DNA of 64,000 bases, from contig NZ_JAQVCN010000001.1 in NCBI RefSeq assembly GCF_028689785.1, positions 186,001-250,000 of the forward strand. The letters run 5' to 3'. This stretch comes from Zoogloea sp. Its GTDB lineage: Bacteria > Pseudomonadota > Gammaproteobacteria > Burkholderiales > Rhodocyclaceae. Below, piece by piece: positions 19,398-28,463 of this stretch (position 1 is the first letter of the stretch; each line of letters opens with the position of its first letter). The notes below the pieces were generated by a model that was given only the letters and a program-made list of their open reading frames with translations, was not told where the DNA came from and did no database searches. The position numbers were made by a program, and so were the translations under genes.

Positions 19398-20144
19398 ATG
19401 AGCGACCCTCTCAGCGCCTCTCTCTCCCTCTCCCATCTGGGCCTCAGCCTGCTGGCCGGCAGCCTCACCACCCTGTCGCCCTGCGTGTTTCCCATCCTGC
19501 CCCTGGTGGTGGGCGGCGCGGTGCAGGCCAACCGCCTGGCCCCCGTGGCAATGGGTGTCGGCATGGCCGCCTCCTTCGCGCTGATCGGCCTGCTGCTGGG
19601 AGCCGCCGGCCCGGCCCTGGGCATCGACGGGGACAGCGTGCGCACGTTCGGCGGCATCCTGCTGCTGGCCCTTGCCGCGGTAATGCTGATCCCCGCCCTG
19701 AGCCGGCGCTTCACCGAGCTGATGCTGCCCATCGCCAGCTCGGCCAACAGCGCCTCCAGCCGCCTGGACAGCGGCTCACTGAGCGGGGCCTTTCTGCTGG
19801 GTGGCCTGCTGGGTCTGGTGTGGAGCCCCTGTTCCGGCCCCCTGCTGGCCTCGGCCCTGACCCTGGTGGCCAGCGAGGGCGGCGCCGGCCACGGTGCGCT
19901 GATCCTCGGCCTGTTCGGCACTGGCGCGGCGATCCCCCTGGTGGCCGTCGCCTACGCCTCGCGCAGCGGCTTCAACAAAGCCCGCGGCTGGGTGATGGCG
20001 CGGGTGGAAGCCGTAAAGAAGGCCTTCGGCGTCCTCATCGGCCTCACCGGCATCGCCATCCTCAGCGGTGCCGACAAGTGGCTGGAGGCGCGGGTGGTGA
20101 GCGTGCTGCCCGACGCCTGGGTCAATCTGACCACCTTGTTCTGA
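19398..20144 (+). CDS. CcdA/DsbD-family transmembrane electron-transfer protein
   Basis: Inner-membrane protein of 248 residues with about six to seven hydrophobic segments. It has the paired redox motifs of the family: TTLSPCVFPILPLVVGG in the first half and GLVWSPCSGPLLASA in the second. Each carries a cysteine next to proline, and the two cysteines relay thiol reducing equivalents across the membrane. The ATG at 19398 sits 11 bases after the thioredoxin-like gene stop, so the two almost certainly form an operon, a split equivalent of DsbD. A long out-of-register N-terminal extension of the open frame was rejected because it overlaps the thioredoxin gene. Confidence 0.87.
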   Translation: MSDPLSASLSLSHLGLSLLAGSLTTLSPCVFPILPLVVGGAVQANRLAPVAMGVGMAASFALIGLLLGAAGPALGIDGDSVRTFGGILLLALAAVMLIPALSRRFTELMLPIASSANSASSRLDSGSLSGAFLLGGLLGLVWSPCSGPLLASALTLVASEGGAGHGALILGLFGTGAAIPLVAVAYASRSGFNKARGWVMARVEAVKKAFGVLIGLTGIAILSGADKWLEARVVSVLPDAWVNLTTLF

Positions 20145-20165
20145 GGGCTCGTCCCGCCCCCCGCT

Positions 20166-20711
20166 TCAGGTGCCCTCGGGCCCCGACGCGCCTGCGTGGG
20201 GGCCCTCAAGCATCACCAGGAGTTCCGAGAGCCGCCCGTCAAGCTCGCTCATCGAGGCCGCAGGCAGGGCGCCCAGAATCGCCGCTTCGTTAGCCACGTG
20301 GGCCTCGATGGCACGATCAATCAGTGCCAGGCCCTTTGGCGTCAGCTGCACCAGTGTGCTCCGTGCATCCTTGGCGTTGGGCACCCGTTCAACCAAGCCA
20401 CTGGACTCCAGACGTTGCAGCCGGTGAGTCATGGTTCCCGAAGTCACCATCAAGGCCGAGAACAAGGCCGTCGGTGCCAGGCAATAGGGTGCCCCAGCAC
20501 GCCGCAGGGTGGCCAGCATATCGAACTCCCAGGCGCTCATCTCGAAGCGCGCAAAAGTCTCTTCCAACCGGCGCTGCAGGATCGCGGCGCAGCGTGTGAC
20601 GCGGCCGATCACGCCCATCGGCTCAAGCTCGAGATCTGGGCGCTCCCGCCGCCATTGCGCCAGGATCACATCCACCGCATCAATCTGCCGACCTTCACTT
20701 TCAGGCTTCAT
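20166..20711 (-). CDS. MarR-family transcriptional regulator
   Basis: Predicted product of 181 residues with the MarR winged helix: recognition region MVTSGTMTHRLQRLESSGLVER and wing VPNAKDARSTLVQLTPKGL. It is divergent from an EamA exporter across 97 bases containing two operator-like palindromes, one touching this gene's own start. This is the usual layout of an autoregulated MarR repressor that controls a neighbouring exporter and is released by a small phenolic or similar ligand. Confidence 0.9.
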   Translation of the reverse strand: MKPESEGRQIDAVDVILAQWRRERPDLELEPMGVIGRVTRCAAILQRRLEETFARFEMSAWEFDMLATLRRAGAPYCLAPTALFSALMVTSGTMTHRLQRLESSGLVERVPNAKDARSTLVQLTPKGLALIDRAIEAHVANEAAILGALPAASMSELDGRLSELLVMLEGPHAGASGPEGT

Positions 20712-20712
20712 T

Positions 20713-20730
20713 TATCTTGACTTCAAGAGA
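20713..20730. promoter_or_regulatory. MarR operator candidate 1
   Basis: TATCTTGACTTCAAGAGA is an imperfect palindrome (ATCTTGA / TCAAGAg), placed immediately upstream of the marR-type start codon. Binding here should block transcription of the regulator. Confidence 0.6.
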
Positions 20731-20751
20731 ATCATTCACCAGACTTCATTT

Positions 20752-20771
20752 TATCTTGATATCGAGATTTA
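20752..20771. promoter_or_regulatory. MarR operator candidate 2
   Basis: TATCTTGATATCGAGATTTA shares the ATCTTGA half-site with candidate 1 and lies 38 bases from the exporter start, 39 bases from the first site. Two matching sites in one divergent region support regulation of both genes by the MarR protein. Confidence 0.6.
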
Positions 20772-20808
20772 TTCACGCCGTTCTGATCCGGGCCACCTTC
20801 TCATCACC

Positions 20809-21690
20809 ATGTCGAATACGTCCATGCCCTCATCCGCCAAACCCCGCTGGGCGGATATCCTGCTTACCGCCACGGCCCCTGCCATTTGGGGGTCCACCTA
20901 CATCGTCACCTCCGAACTGCTGCCCCCCGACCTACCCTTCACCGCGGCCCTGATCCGGGTGCTGCCGGCCGGTGTGCTGATGCTGCTGTTCATGGGGCAA
21001 TGGCCGTCGCGTACCCAGTGGCCCCGTCTGCTGGTATTGGGCGCCCTGAACATCGGCATCTTCCAGGCCCTGCTGTTCATCGCTGCCTACCGGCTCCCGG
21101 GGGGGCTCGCCGCGGTACTAGGTGCCCTTCAGCCCTTGCTGGTGATGGGCCTGAGTTGGAGCATCGACAGGCAACACCCTTCCCGGTCGGCGCTGGCGGC
21201 CGGCCTGCTGGGGGTTGCCGGCATGGCGGTCCTGCTGCTGTCGCCTCGCACCGTTTGGGAGCCTTGGGGCATCGCCGCCGCCCTGGCCGGCGCGGCCAGC
21301 ATGGCAGCCGGCACCTTCCTGGCGCGGCGCTGGCACTTTTCCATGCCGGTCTTCGCCTCTACGGGCTGGCAGCTCTTGGCCGGTGGCGTAATGCTGGCAC
21401 CGGCAGCCTGGCTGTTCGACGCACCGCTGCCAGCCCTGAGTGGCACCCAGATGCTGGCTTATGCTTACCTGAGCCTAGCCGGCGCCCTGCTCGCCTATGC
21501 CCTGTGGTTTCGCGGCATTGCACGGCTGCCCGCCGTCGCCGTATCGTCTCTGGGGCTGCTCAGCCCCCTGGTAGCCGTGGTGCTGGGTTGGGCCGTGCTG
21601 GGGCAGGCGATGGGTGCTGGCGCTCTGGTCGGCCTGGTGTTGGTGCTCGGCAGCGTAATGGCGGTGCAACGGGCAGCGAGCCGGGCCTGA
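20809..21690 (+). CDS. EamA-family (DMT superfamily) transporter
   Basis: Predicted product of 293 residues with ten hydrophobic segments arranged as two EamA repeats. The N-terminal family motif is PAIWGSTYIVTSELLPP, and the mid protein has ALQPLLVMGLSW followed by a second repeat ending in LGLLSPLVAVVLGWAVLGQ. Such transporters export metabolites or drugs; the substrate is not known. The ATG at 20809 follows TCATCACC and starts a normal-length protein; the open frame continues 100 codons upstream across the operators and was rejected. Likely repressed by the divergent MarR protein. Confidence 0.87.
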   Translation: MSNTSMPSSAKPRWADILLTATAPAIWGSTYIVTSELLPPDLPFTAALIRVLPAGVLMLLFMGQWPSRTQWPRLLVLGALNIGIFQALLFIAAYRLPGGLAAVLGALQPLLVMGLSWSIDRQHPSRSALAAGLLGVAGMAVLLLSPRTVWEPWGIAAALAGAASMAAGTFLARRWHFSMPVFASTGWQLLAGGVMLAPAAWLFDAPLPALSGTQMLAYAYLSLAGALLAYALWFRGIARLPAVAVSSLGLLSPLVAVVLGWAVLGQAMGAGALVGLVLVLGSVMAVQRAASRA

Positions 21691-21715
21691 ACACACCACC
21701 CCAGGCGCGCAATCC

Positions 21716-22930
21716 TCAACCCGCCACTGGCCTGACTTTTCCGGCGGCCAGCTTGGCGCGGCGGCGTGCCTCGTCCACATCCGAGCCGTTGGCCACCGCC
21801 ACACCCATGCGGCGCCTGGTGAAGGCCTCCGGCTTGCCAAACAGGCGCAGGTCAGTATCCGGCACCGCCAGGGCCTCGGCCACGCCTTCAAAGGCGATGC
21901 CGGCCGCCTCCATGCCCCCATAGATCACCGCCGACGCACCCGGCGCACGCAGGCGAACATCCACCGGCAGGCCGAGGATGGCGCGGGCGTGGAGCTCGAA
22001 TTCGGAGAAACGCTGGGAGCACAGGGTGACCAGGCCCGTGTCGTGGGGCCGCGGGCTGACCTCCGAGAACCACACCATGTCACCCTTCACAAACAGCTCC
22101 ACACCGAACAGCCCGCGCCCGCCCAAGTTGGCGGTGACGGCGCCGGCGATCTCCCGGGAGCGGGCCAGGGCCGCCGGGCTCATGGCCTGGGGCTGCCACG
22201 ACTCCACGTAGTCACCCGACACCTGCACGTGGCCGATGGGGTCGCAGAAATAGGTCTGCACCGTGCCACTGGCATCACAGGCACGCACGGTGAGCTGGGT
22301 GATCTCATAGTCAAAGTCGATGAAGCCCTCGACGATCACCCGCCCCTGGTTCACCCGCCCGCCGGCGGCAGCGTAGTCCCAGGCTGTTTGCACGTCGGTC
22401 GGCCCCTTGAGCAGGGACTGGCCCTTGCCCGACGAGGACATCACCGGCTTGACGATGCAGGGGTAGCCGATGGCCGGCTGGCCGTCGCTGCCGTCGATGG
22501 CAGCCTGCAACTGCTCGAGAGAATCGGCAAAGCGGTAAGGCGAGGTGGGCAGGCCCAGCTCCTCAGCGGCCAGGCGGCGGATGCCCTCCCGATTCATGGT
22601 CAACTGGGCGGCCCGGGCGGTGGGAATCACCTCGGCCAGGCCCTCGGCCTCGATCTGCACCAGCATGTCGGTGGCGATGGCCTCGATCTCGGGCACGATC
22701 AGGTGGGGCTTCTCCTGCTCCACCAGGGCACGCAGGGCGGCACCGTCGGTCATCGGGATCACATGAGCCCGGTGAGCCACCTGATGGCCCGGGGCGTTGG
22801 GGTAGCGATCCACGGCAATCGTCTCGACACCCAGGCGCTGCAGGGCGATCAGGACTTCCTTGCCCAGCTCGCCGGAGCCGAGAAGCATCACGCGCAGGGC
22901 GCTGGGGGAAAGAGGGGTGCCGAATTTCAT
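21716..22930 (-). CDS. purT: Formate-dependent phosphoribosylglycinamide formyltransferase (PurT)
   Basis: ATP-grasp enzyme of 404 residues. It makes formyl-GAR from GAR, formate and ATP in purine synthesis, as the folate-independent alternative to PurN. Visible are the N-terminal nucleotide fold ([21 protein letters not shown]), the ATP-grasp loop [11 protein letters not shown] and the metal/substrate segment [16 protein letters not shown]; the family-conserved C-terminal RRMGVAVA is also present. Length matches characterised PurT (~392). It is transcribed alone, with a palindromic repeat in its upstream region. Confidence 0.95.
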   Translation of the reverse strand: MKFGTPLSPSALRVMLLGSGELGKEVLIALQRLGVETIAVDRYPNAPGHQVAHRAHVIPMTDGAALRALVEQEKPHLIVPEIEAIATDMLVQIEAEGLAEVIPTARAAQLTMNREGIRRLAAEELGLPTSPYRFADSLEQLQAAIDGSDGQPAIGYPCIVKPVMSSSGKGQSLLKGPTDVQTAWDYAAAGGRVNQGRVIVEGFIDFDYEITQLTVRACDASGTVQTYFCDPIGHVQVSGDYVESWQPQAMSPAALARSREIAGAVTANLGGRGLFGVELFVKGDMVWFSEVSPRPHDTGLVTLCSQRFSEFELHARAILGLPVDVRLRAPGASAVIYGGMEAAGIAFEGVAEALAVPDTDLRLFGKPEAFTRRRMGVAVANGSDVDEARRRAKLAAGKVRPVAG

Positions 22931-22996
22931 GGGATCGCTCCGGGAGGGGTGGGGGCGGGATTATACGACCCCCACCAGAGCCGGGTGATGCCCCTC

Positions 22997-23022
22997 GTGG
23001 GGTCGAGTGAATCCGACCCCAC
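22997..23022. repeat. Palindromic repeat end unit, subtype B (degenerate copy)
   Basis: GTGGGGTCG and CGACCCCAC form a perfect nine-base stem around the loop AGTGAATC. The GTGGGGTCG...CGACCCCAC ends match the B-type repeats at 63091 and 63221. The partner unit is eroded (GGGTCGAACG near 23070). It lies 67 bases upstream of purT. Confidence 0.65.
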
Positions 23023-23079
23023 GGAAGCGCGGGCTCCCGACTCCTGTCACGCGTTCCTGCCTCCCTGCCGGGTCGAACG

Positions 23080-23106
23080 AAAAAAACCGGGCAGTTTCCC
23101 GCCCGG
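23080..23106 (-). terminator. Intrinsic terminator of the DUF6502-DUF5666 operon
   Basis: On the minus strand, a six-base stem CCGGGC/GCCCGG with an eight-base loop is followed at once by seven T residues. It lies 63 bases past the stop of the last DUF5666 gene: a classic Rho-independent terminator. Confidence 0.85.
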
Positions 23107-23168
23107 TCAAGTTGCGACATCATCGTTCGGGGAGGCGCCGGGTACGTTGCCCGGCGCTCCCCGGTATT

Positions 23169-24731
23169 TCAGCGCCGGCTGCTGCGGTACTGCTTCCAGG
23201 ATCGACCCGAGCTGGGGTCGAGGCCGCTGTAGGCGTCGGAGTCCTGACGGCCGGAGGTGACGGCGGGGTTGCGGATCTTGCGGGCAACCAGGGTGCCGCT
23301 GCTATCCAGGTAGCCATCCACCACCACGGCAGCGCCGTCGAGGGTGGTGGCGGTGACGCCGGCAAACACGGTCTGGTCGCTCCACTGGACCTTCTGGGTG
23401 GTGGTGCCTGCGGTGGTGAGGGTGAAAGTCTTCGTGGTGCTGTCCACGGTACCGGCAGTACCGCTGGCGCTGCGCATGGTGTAAGTGCTGGCACGGGTGC
23501 AGGCGAGGCTGGAGGCCAGGACCACGTCGGTGCCGCTCTGCACGCTGGCGGTCACCTTCACCACCGTGCCCACTGCCAGGGTCACACCGGGGCAGGCGGT
23601 GGCCAGGTCGATGCCGGCGGCGTCCACCGGCACGCCGCGCACCACGAAGGAACTCTGGTCGGTGAGGCTTTCGATGGCGCCGGTAAGGCGCACCCGGGCC
23701 AGGTCATCGGTGGTGCTGGCCTGGCGCACGCGGAGGGTGGTGGCGGTGATGCTGCCGTCGCTGCCGACGGTGCCGGTCACCTGCACATAGGCGCCGCTGG
23801 CCAGGGTGGCGCCGGTGGGGGTGACGGTGGCGCTGCCCACCAATACCTTGACGCCCTCGATCTCGAAGCTGCCGGTGGTGGCGCTGTAGTTGCTCACCAG
23901 GCCACCGAGCTGGGTGGTGCCGCTGGTGATGCTGTCGGCCAGGCTGGCGTTGACCACCTTCACCCGGGAAGCGTTGAGGGTCAGGGTGCTGCCGCTGGCC
24001 ACCAGGGCGCTGGACGGGCCCCATACGGCGACGGTCTGGTCATTGGCCAGGGTCGCGGTGCTCGGCGCCAGGGTGGCGGCGGCATAGGACACGGTGAGGC
24101 CGTTGATGGCGAAAGTCCTGGCGGTGGTGTCGAGGCCGGCGATCTTGCCCATCACACGCACTGCCGTGATGGCGGCCTTCTTCTCGATTCGGCTGGCCTG
24201 GACCACGTAGGCCCTGGCGGTGCTGTCGTACACCACGCTGCCGTGCACCTCCACCAGATCGGTGGCGGCGATGTCGGTGAAGGCGGTGTAGCCGCCGCCG
24301 TACACTGTAACCACGCCCAGGGTGCTGTCGGTGTTGGCCCTGACAGCCTGGCCGGCAACGCGGAAGCTCAGCGCTGCGGTGTCGATGCTGCCGCTGGCCA
24401 CGGCGCCGATCACCGCCGCATCCACCGTCACCCCCGAGGCGCTGCCGCTACCGTCATGGGCCACGCGCACCCGCTGGCCCAGTTGCAGGGCCACAACGCT
24501 GTAGCTGCCATCGGCGTTCTCGACCCGGGTGGTGGCCCGGGCGTCCTCGATTTCAACCCCATCCACATACACGCTGCCGAAGCCGGTCACCGTGCCACTG
24601 GCCGACTGGGCGATAGACGACGAGGCGCCGGATGTGGAACTGCTGCCTCCGCCACCCCCGCAGGCTGCCAGCACGAGGGCAGACAACAGGGCGGTGGCGC
24701 TCAGGGCGCGCGTGAGAATCGGATTGGTCAT
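23169..24731 (-). CDS. DUF5666-repeat lipoprotein, paralogue 1
   Basis: Predicted product of 520 residues. The lipoprotein signal LSALVLAAC is followed by poly-glycine and serine. The rest consists of several tandem beta-rich units resembling DUF5666, each with a pattern such as GTVTGFGSVYVDGVEIED, then LQLGQRVRV, later VRVMGKIAGLDTTARTFAINGLTVSY and VRLTGAIESLTDQSSFVVRGVPVDA. These resemble small OB-like barrels. The function of DUF5666 proteins is unknown; an outer-membrane or periplasmic location is inferred from the lipobox. It lies 46 bases behind its paralogue and is followed by the terminator. Confidence 0.82.
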   Translation of the reverse strand: MTNPILTRALSATALLSALVLAACGGGGGSSSTSGASSSIAQSASGTVTGFGSVYVDGVEIEDARATTRVENADGSYSVVALQLGQRVRVAHDGSGSASGVTVDAAVIGAVASGSIDTAALSFRVAGQAVRANTDSTLGVVTVYGGGYTAFTDIAATDLVEVHGSVVYDSTARAYVVQASRIEKKAAITAVRVMGKIAGLDTTARTFAINGLTVSYAAATLAPSTATLANDQTVAVWGPSSALVASGSTLTLNASRVKVVNASLADSITSGTTQLGGLVSNYSATTGSFEIEGVKVLVGSATVTPTGATLASGAYVQVTGTVGSDGSITATTLRVRQASTTDDLARVRLTGAIESLTDQSSFVVRGVPVDAAGIDLATACPGVTLAVGTVVKVTASVQSGTDVVLASSLACTRASTYTMRSASGTAGTVDSTTKTFTLTTAGTTTQKVQWSDQTVFAGVTATTLDGAAVVVDGYLDSSGTLVARKIRNPAVTSGRQDSDAYSGLDPSSGRSWKQYRSSRR

Positions 24732-24777
24732 GCTTTGTGCTCCTGGTTTGACTGGAAAAACCGGGGGGCCGCCGTGT

Positions 24778-26244
24778 TCAGTCGGCCAGCCGCACCCGGG
24801 TCAGTCGCAACGTGCTGCTGCCTTGATCCATCACACCCTCAACCTCGACCCGAAGGCCGACCGACAGACTGGCGGGGTGCTGTTCGAAATAGGTGCGCGC
24901 ATCCCAACGTGCGGCAAGCAGGGCACCCGAGGCGCTGACCCGCAGGCTGAGGCTGCGATTGACGGTGTCGATGGACTCCAGGCGGCCCTCGTAGTCGGCA
25001 CTGGCCGACCCGGAGTAGGACTGACTGCAGCGCACGCTGGCGGCGCTCACCACCCCGCCGCTGGCGGCCAGACTGCCGCGAACTTCCACGTACACGTCGG
25101 AGGCGGCATTCACTGCCCGGCAGGAGGCGTCGATCGCCGTGGCGTCGGCCTGGATGGCCGTGCCCCGCAGGGTGAAGGCCACGCTGGCGGCGTTCCAGTC
25201 GATGCCCCGGGTCACGCCCTTGACCTCGGTGGTGCGGCCCAGATCGCTGCTGCCACGCTGCTTGACGCTGCTGGCCAGCAGAGTGCCGCCGGCACGGCTC
25301 AGCTCCACACAGACGAACTCGCCCCGCGCCAGCGCCGCTTCATCCACGTGCACACCATCCGCCAGTTTCACCCGCAGCCCCTGCACCACCACCGTGCGGC
25401 TGGCCGCGTCGTAGCCGGAAGCAAGGCCGCTGAGGCTCACGCCGGAGGCGGCATCCAGATCGCCGGAGCGGATCTCCGAGCCGGCCACCCGCAGGGCCAC
25501 CAGCGGCGTGGCGGCCAGCCCGCTGCGGGCCACCCACACGCGCACCGTCTCGCCAAGGCTGACACGCCCCGCCGGAATGCCGTCGACGCGCGTGCCAGTG
25601 GCGGCGTTGAGACGCAGGGTACTGCCTTCAAGGGCGCTCACCACCCCGCCGAGGAGCACCGGATCGGGGGCCGTGGCCAGCCGTTCAAGACGCGTGGCCA
25701 CCAGCTGCCAGACGCCCTGGACGCTGTCGTAGGCCCAGGCGCCGTGTACCTCCACCTCGCTGCCCAGCTGGATGGCGGCCGGGGTGGCAAAGCCGTCGAG
25801 CACGGTGGGGTTGCTGCGCGTAGCGTCATTGCTGCCGGTGACGATGCGCACCGGCTGGCCCAGCACCTGGAGCACGCCATCGGCCCCCGGCACCCGGGTT
25901 ACCGGGCCAAGCAACTGGGCCTGCACTTCGATGCTGCTCGCCGCCCGGGCCCCCGAATACACCACACGCACGCGCTGCCCGAGCTTGACCGCCACATTGC
26001 GCACGGCACCGCTGGCATCCTCGGCCTGGCGGGTGGCGGCACTGTCGTCGTACTCCACCCCTTCGACGATGACCGACCCGAAGCCGGTCACGGCCCCGGA
26101 GGCCACACCACTGCCACCACTGCCGACGCCCGCCAGGTCGGTGGCGCCACCGCCACCACAGGCCGACACCAGGAAGATGACTGCAGCGAGCAGCACGGTG
26201 AGGCCACGGGGCACGGCTGCAGACGGGGAGCGACAGGCTTTCAT
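24778..26244 (-). CDS. DUF5666-repeat lipoprotein, paralogue 2
   Basis: Predicted product of 488 residues with lipobox FLVSAC and a GGGG start to the mature protein, like its downstream paralogue. The first repeat reads GAVTGFGSVIVEGVEYDD, then VKLGQRVRVVYSG, nearly matching the paralogue's GTVTGFGSVYVDGVEIED and QLGQRVRV. The two therefore arose by gene duplication and then diverged. Three to five DUF5666-like units can be traced. Its start overlaps the stop of the DUF6502 gene in an ATGA, which indicates translational coupling. Function unknown. Confidence 0.82.
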   Translation of the reverse strand: MKACRSPSAAVPRGLTVLLAAVIFLVSACGGGGATDLAGVGSGGSGVASGAVTGFGSVIVEGVEYDDSAATRQAEDASGAVRNVAVKLGQRVRVVYSGARAASSIEVQAQLLGPVTRVPGADGVLQVLGQPVRIVTGSNDATRSNPTVLDGFATPAAIQLGSEVEVHGAWAYDSVQGVWQLVATRLERLATAPDPVLLGGVVSALEGSTLRLNAATGTRVDGIPAGRVSLGETVRVWVARSGLAATPLVALRVAGSEIRSGDLDAASGVSLSGLASGYDAASRTVVVQGLRVKLADGVHVDEAALARGEFVCVELSRAGGTLLASSVKQRGSSDLGRTTEVKGVTRGIDWNAASVAFTLRGTAIQADATAIDASCRAVNAASDVYVEVRGSLAASGGVVSAASVRCSQSYSGSASADYEGRLESIDTVNRSLSLRVSASGALLAARWDARTYFEQHPASLSVGLRVEVEGVMDQGSSTLRLTRVRLAD

Positions 26245-27113
26245 CGGGGGGAATCCTCTTCATCGCCCGCCGGAGCGGCCGGTGCAAGCCCATCCATCGG
26301 GGCGGAATAACAGAACATGCCCAGGCGCACGCGGTGATCACCGCCGGCCGGTTCATCCTTTTCGCACAGGGGTACGGCGGCCTTGACCATGCTTGCCAGC
26401 ACCTCCTGCCACAGGCGGGTAGCGAGCATCTCCAGCTCGCGGGCAGAGTCGGCCGACAGGCCATCGGCAAACACGCTCTGTTCGAGAAACTGGCGCGACT
26501 CCCCGCTGGTGAGGTTGTGCACCCCGGCGGCCAGGTGGTCGGCCACGCTACCAGCCACCATCCCGCGGGTTTCGTCGTGCCGGGCGTCAGGCACGAAGGC
26601 CGACCTGACCAGGCGCACCTGGCCCTCCGCCTCCTCCGCCACGCCCAGGCGCAGCAGCTCCTGGAGCACCGAGCGAGGGTGGAAGTCAGTGGACACCGAG
26701 CGGGCCAGGGCCTCGAAGGATGGCGCCGGGCCGGCGACGGGCAGCGTCTCGGGCAGTTCACCCGCCAGCCAACGGGTGGCCACCTGGCTGGCTGGCGTGG
26801 GCTTGCCCAGGCGCGCCGCTGCATCGGGCTCATGCAAGGCCGGAGCCAGGGCCCGCACATCCTTGCGGTGCAGGCCCGACAGCAGGCTCAGGGCCGAATC
26901 GGTGGGCTTGCCCTGGATGCGCTTGAGCTCCTGCTGCGCAGCCTTCAGAAACACTGGCTTCAGCGCCGCGGCGAACTCCCCGTGCCCCACCCCCGAGCGC
27001 AGCAACCAGGTCACCAGCGGCAGCATGACCGTGAGGGCGTGCTGCATCACCGGAGAGGCCGGCGACGACGCGGAGGGGGGCGCAACTGTGTCAGTCATGA
27101 AATGAGTATACAT
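26241..27113 (-). CDS. DUF6502-family protein
   Basis: About 290 residues; helical, no signal peptide. The opening VMLPLVTWLLRSGVGHGEFAAALKPVFLKAAQQEL, then SLLSGLHRKDVRAL, matches what I know of DUF6502, whose N-terminal part looks like a winged-helix DNA-binding fold. Function is unproven. Starts are possible at GTG 27128, ATG 27113 and ATG 27098. I chose 27113 because a symmetrical operator-like site lies directly before it. Coupled by ATGA overlap to the DUF5666 lipoprotein gene. A regulatory role over the lipoproteins is plausible but only inferred. Confidence 0.72.
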   Translation of the reverse strand: MYTHFMTDTVAPPSASSPASPVMQHALTVMLPLVTWLLRSGVGHGEFAAALKPVFLKAAQQELKRIQGKPTDSALSLLSGLHRKDVRALAPALHEPDAAARLGKPTPASQVATRWLAGELPETLPVAGPAPSFEALARSVSTDFHPRSVLQELLRLGVAEEAEGQVRLVRSAFVPDARHDETRGMVAGSVADHLAAGVHNLTSGESRQFLEQSVFADGLSADSARELEMLATRLWQEVLASMVKAAVPLCEKDEPAGGDHRVRLGMFCYSAPMDGLAPAAPAGDEEDSPR

Positions 27114-27127
27114 GGGAAATTTTCCCA
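27113..27127. promoter_or_regulatory. Operator-like palindrome at the DUF6502 start
   Basis: TGGGAAA-T-TTTCCCA, seven-base perfect arms with one central base, overlaps the chosen DUF6502 start. It lies 83 bases from the divergent subtilase gene in an AT-richer stretch. It could be bound by the DUF6502 protein itself or by another dimeric regulator. Confidence 0.45.
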
Positions 27128-27210
27128 CTTAAAGTAATTGTCGCACCTGTCGCAATCATCAAAATCGCCTTATTTATCAAAATCGACACTTTCAACGAAG
27201 GAGATACGCC

Positions 27211-28404
<1,194 letters not shown>

Positions 28405-28463
28405 GCGCCCGGGGCGGGGGCCCCGGCAGTACAATGCGGCCCCTGCCGACCGGGAAGCCCGCC

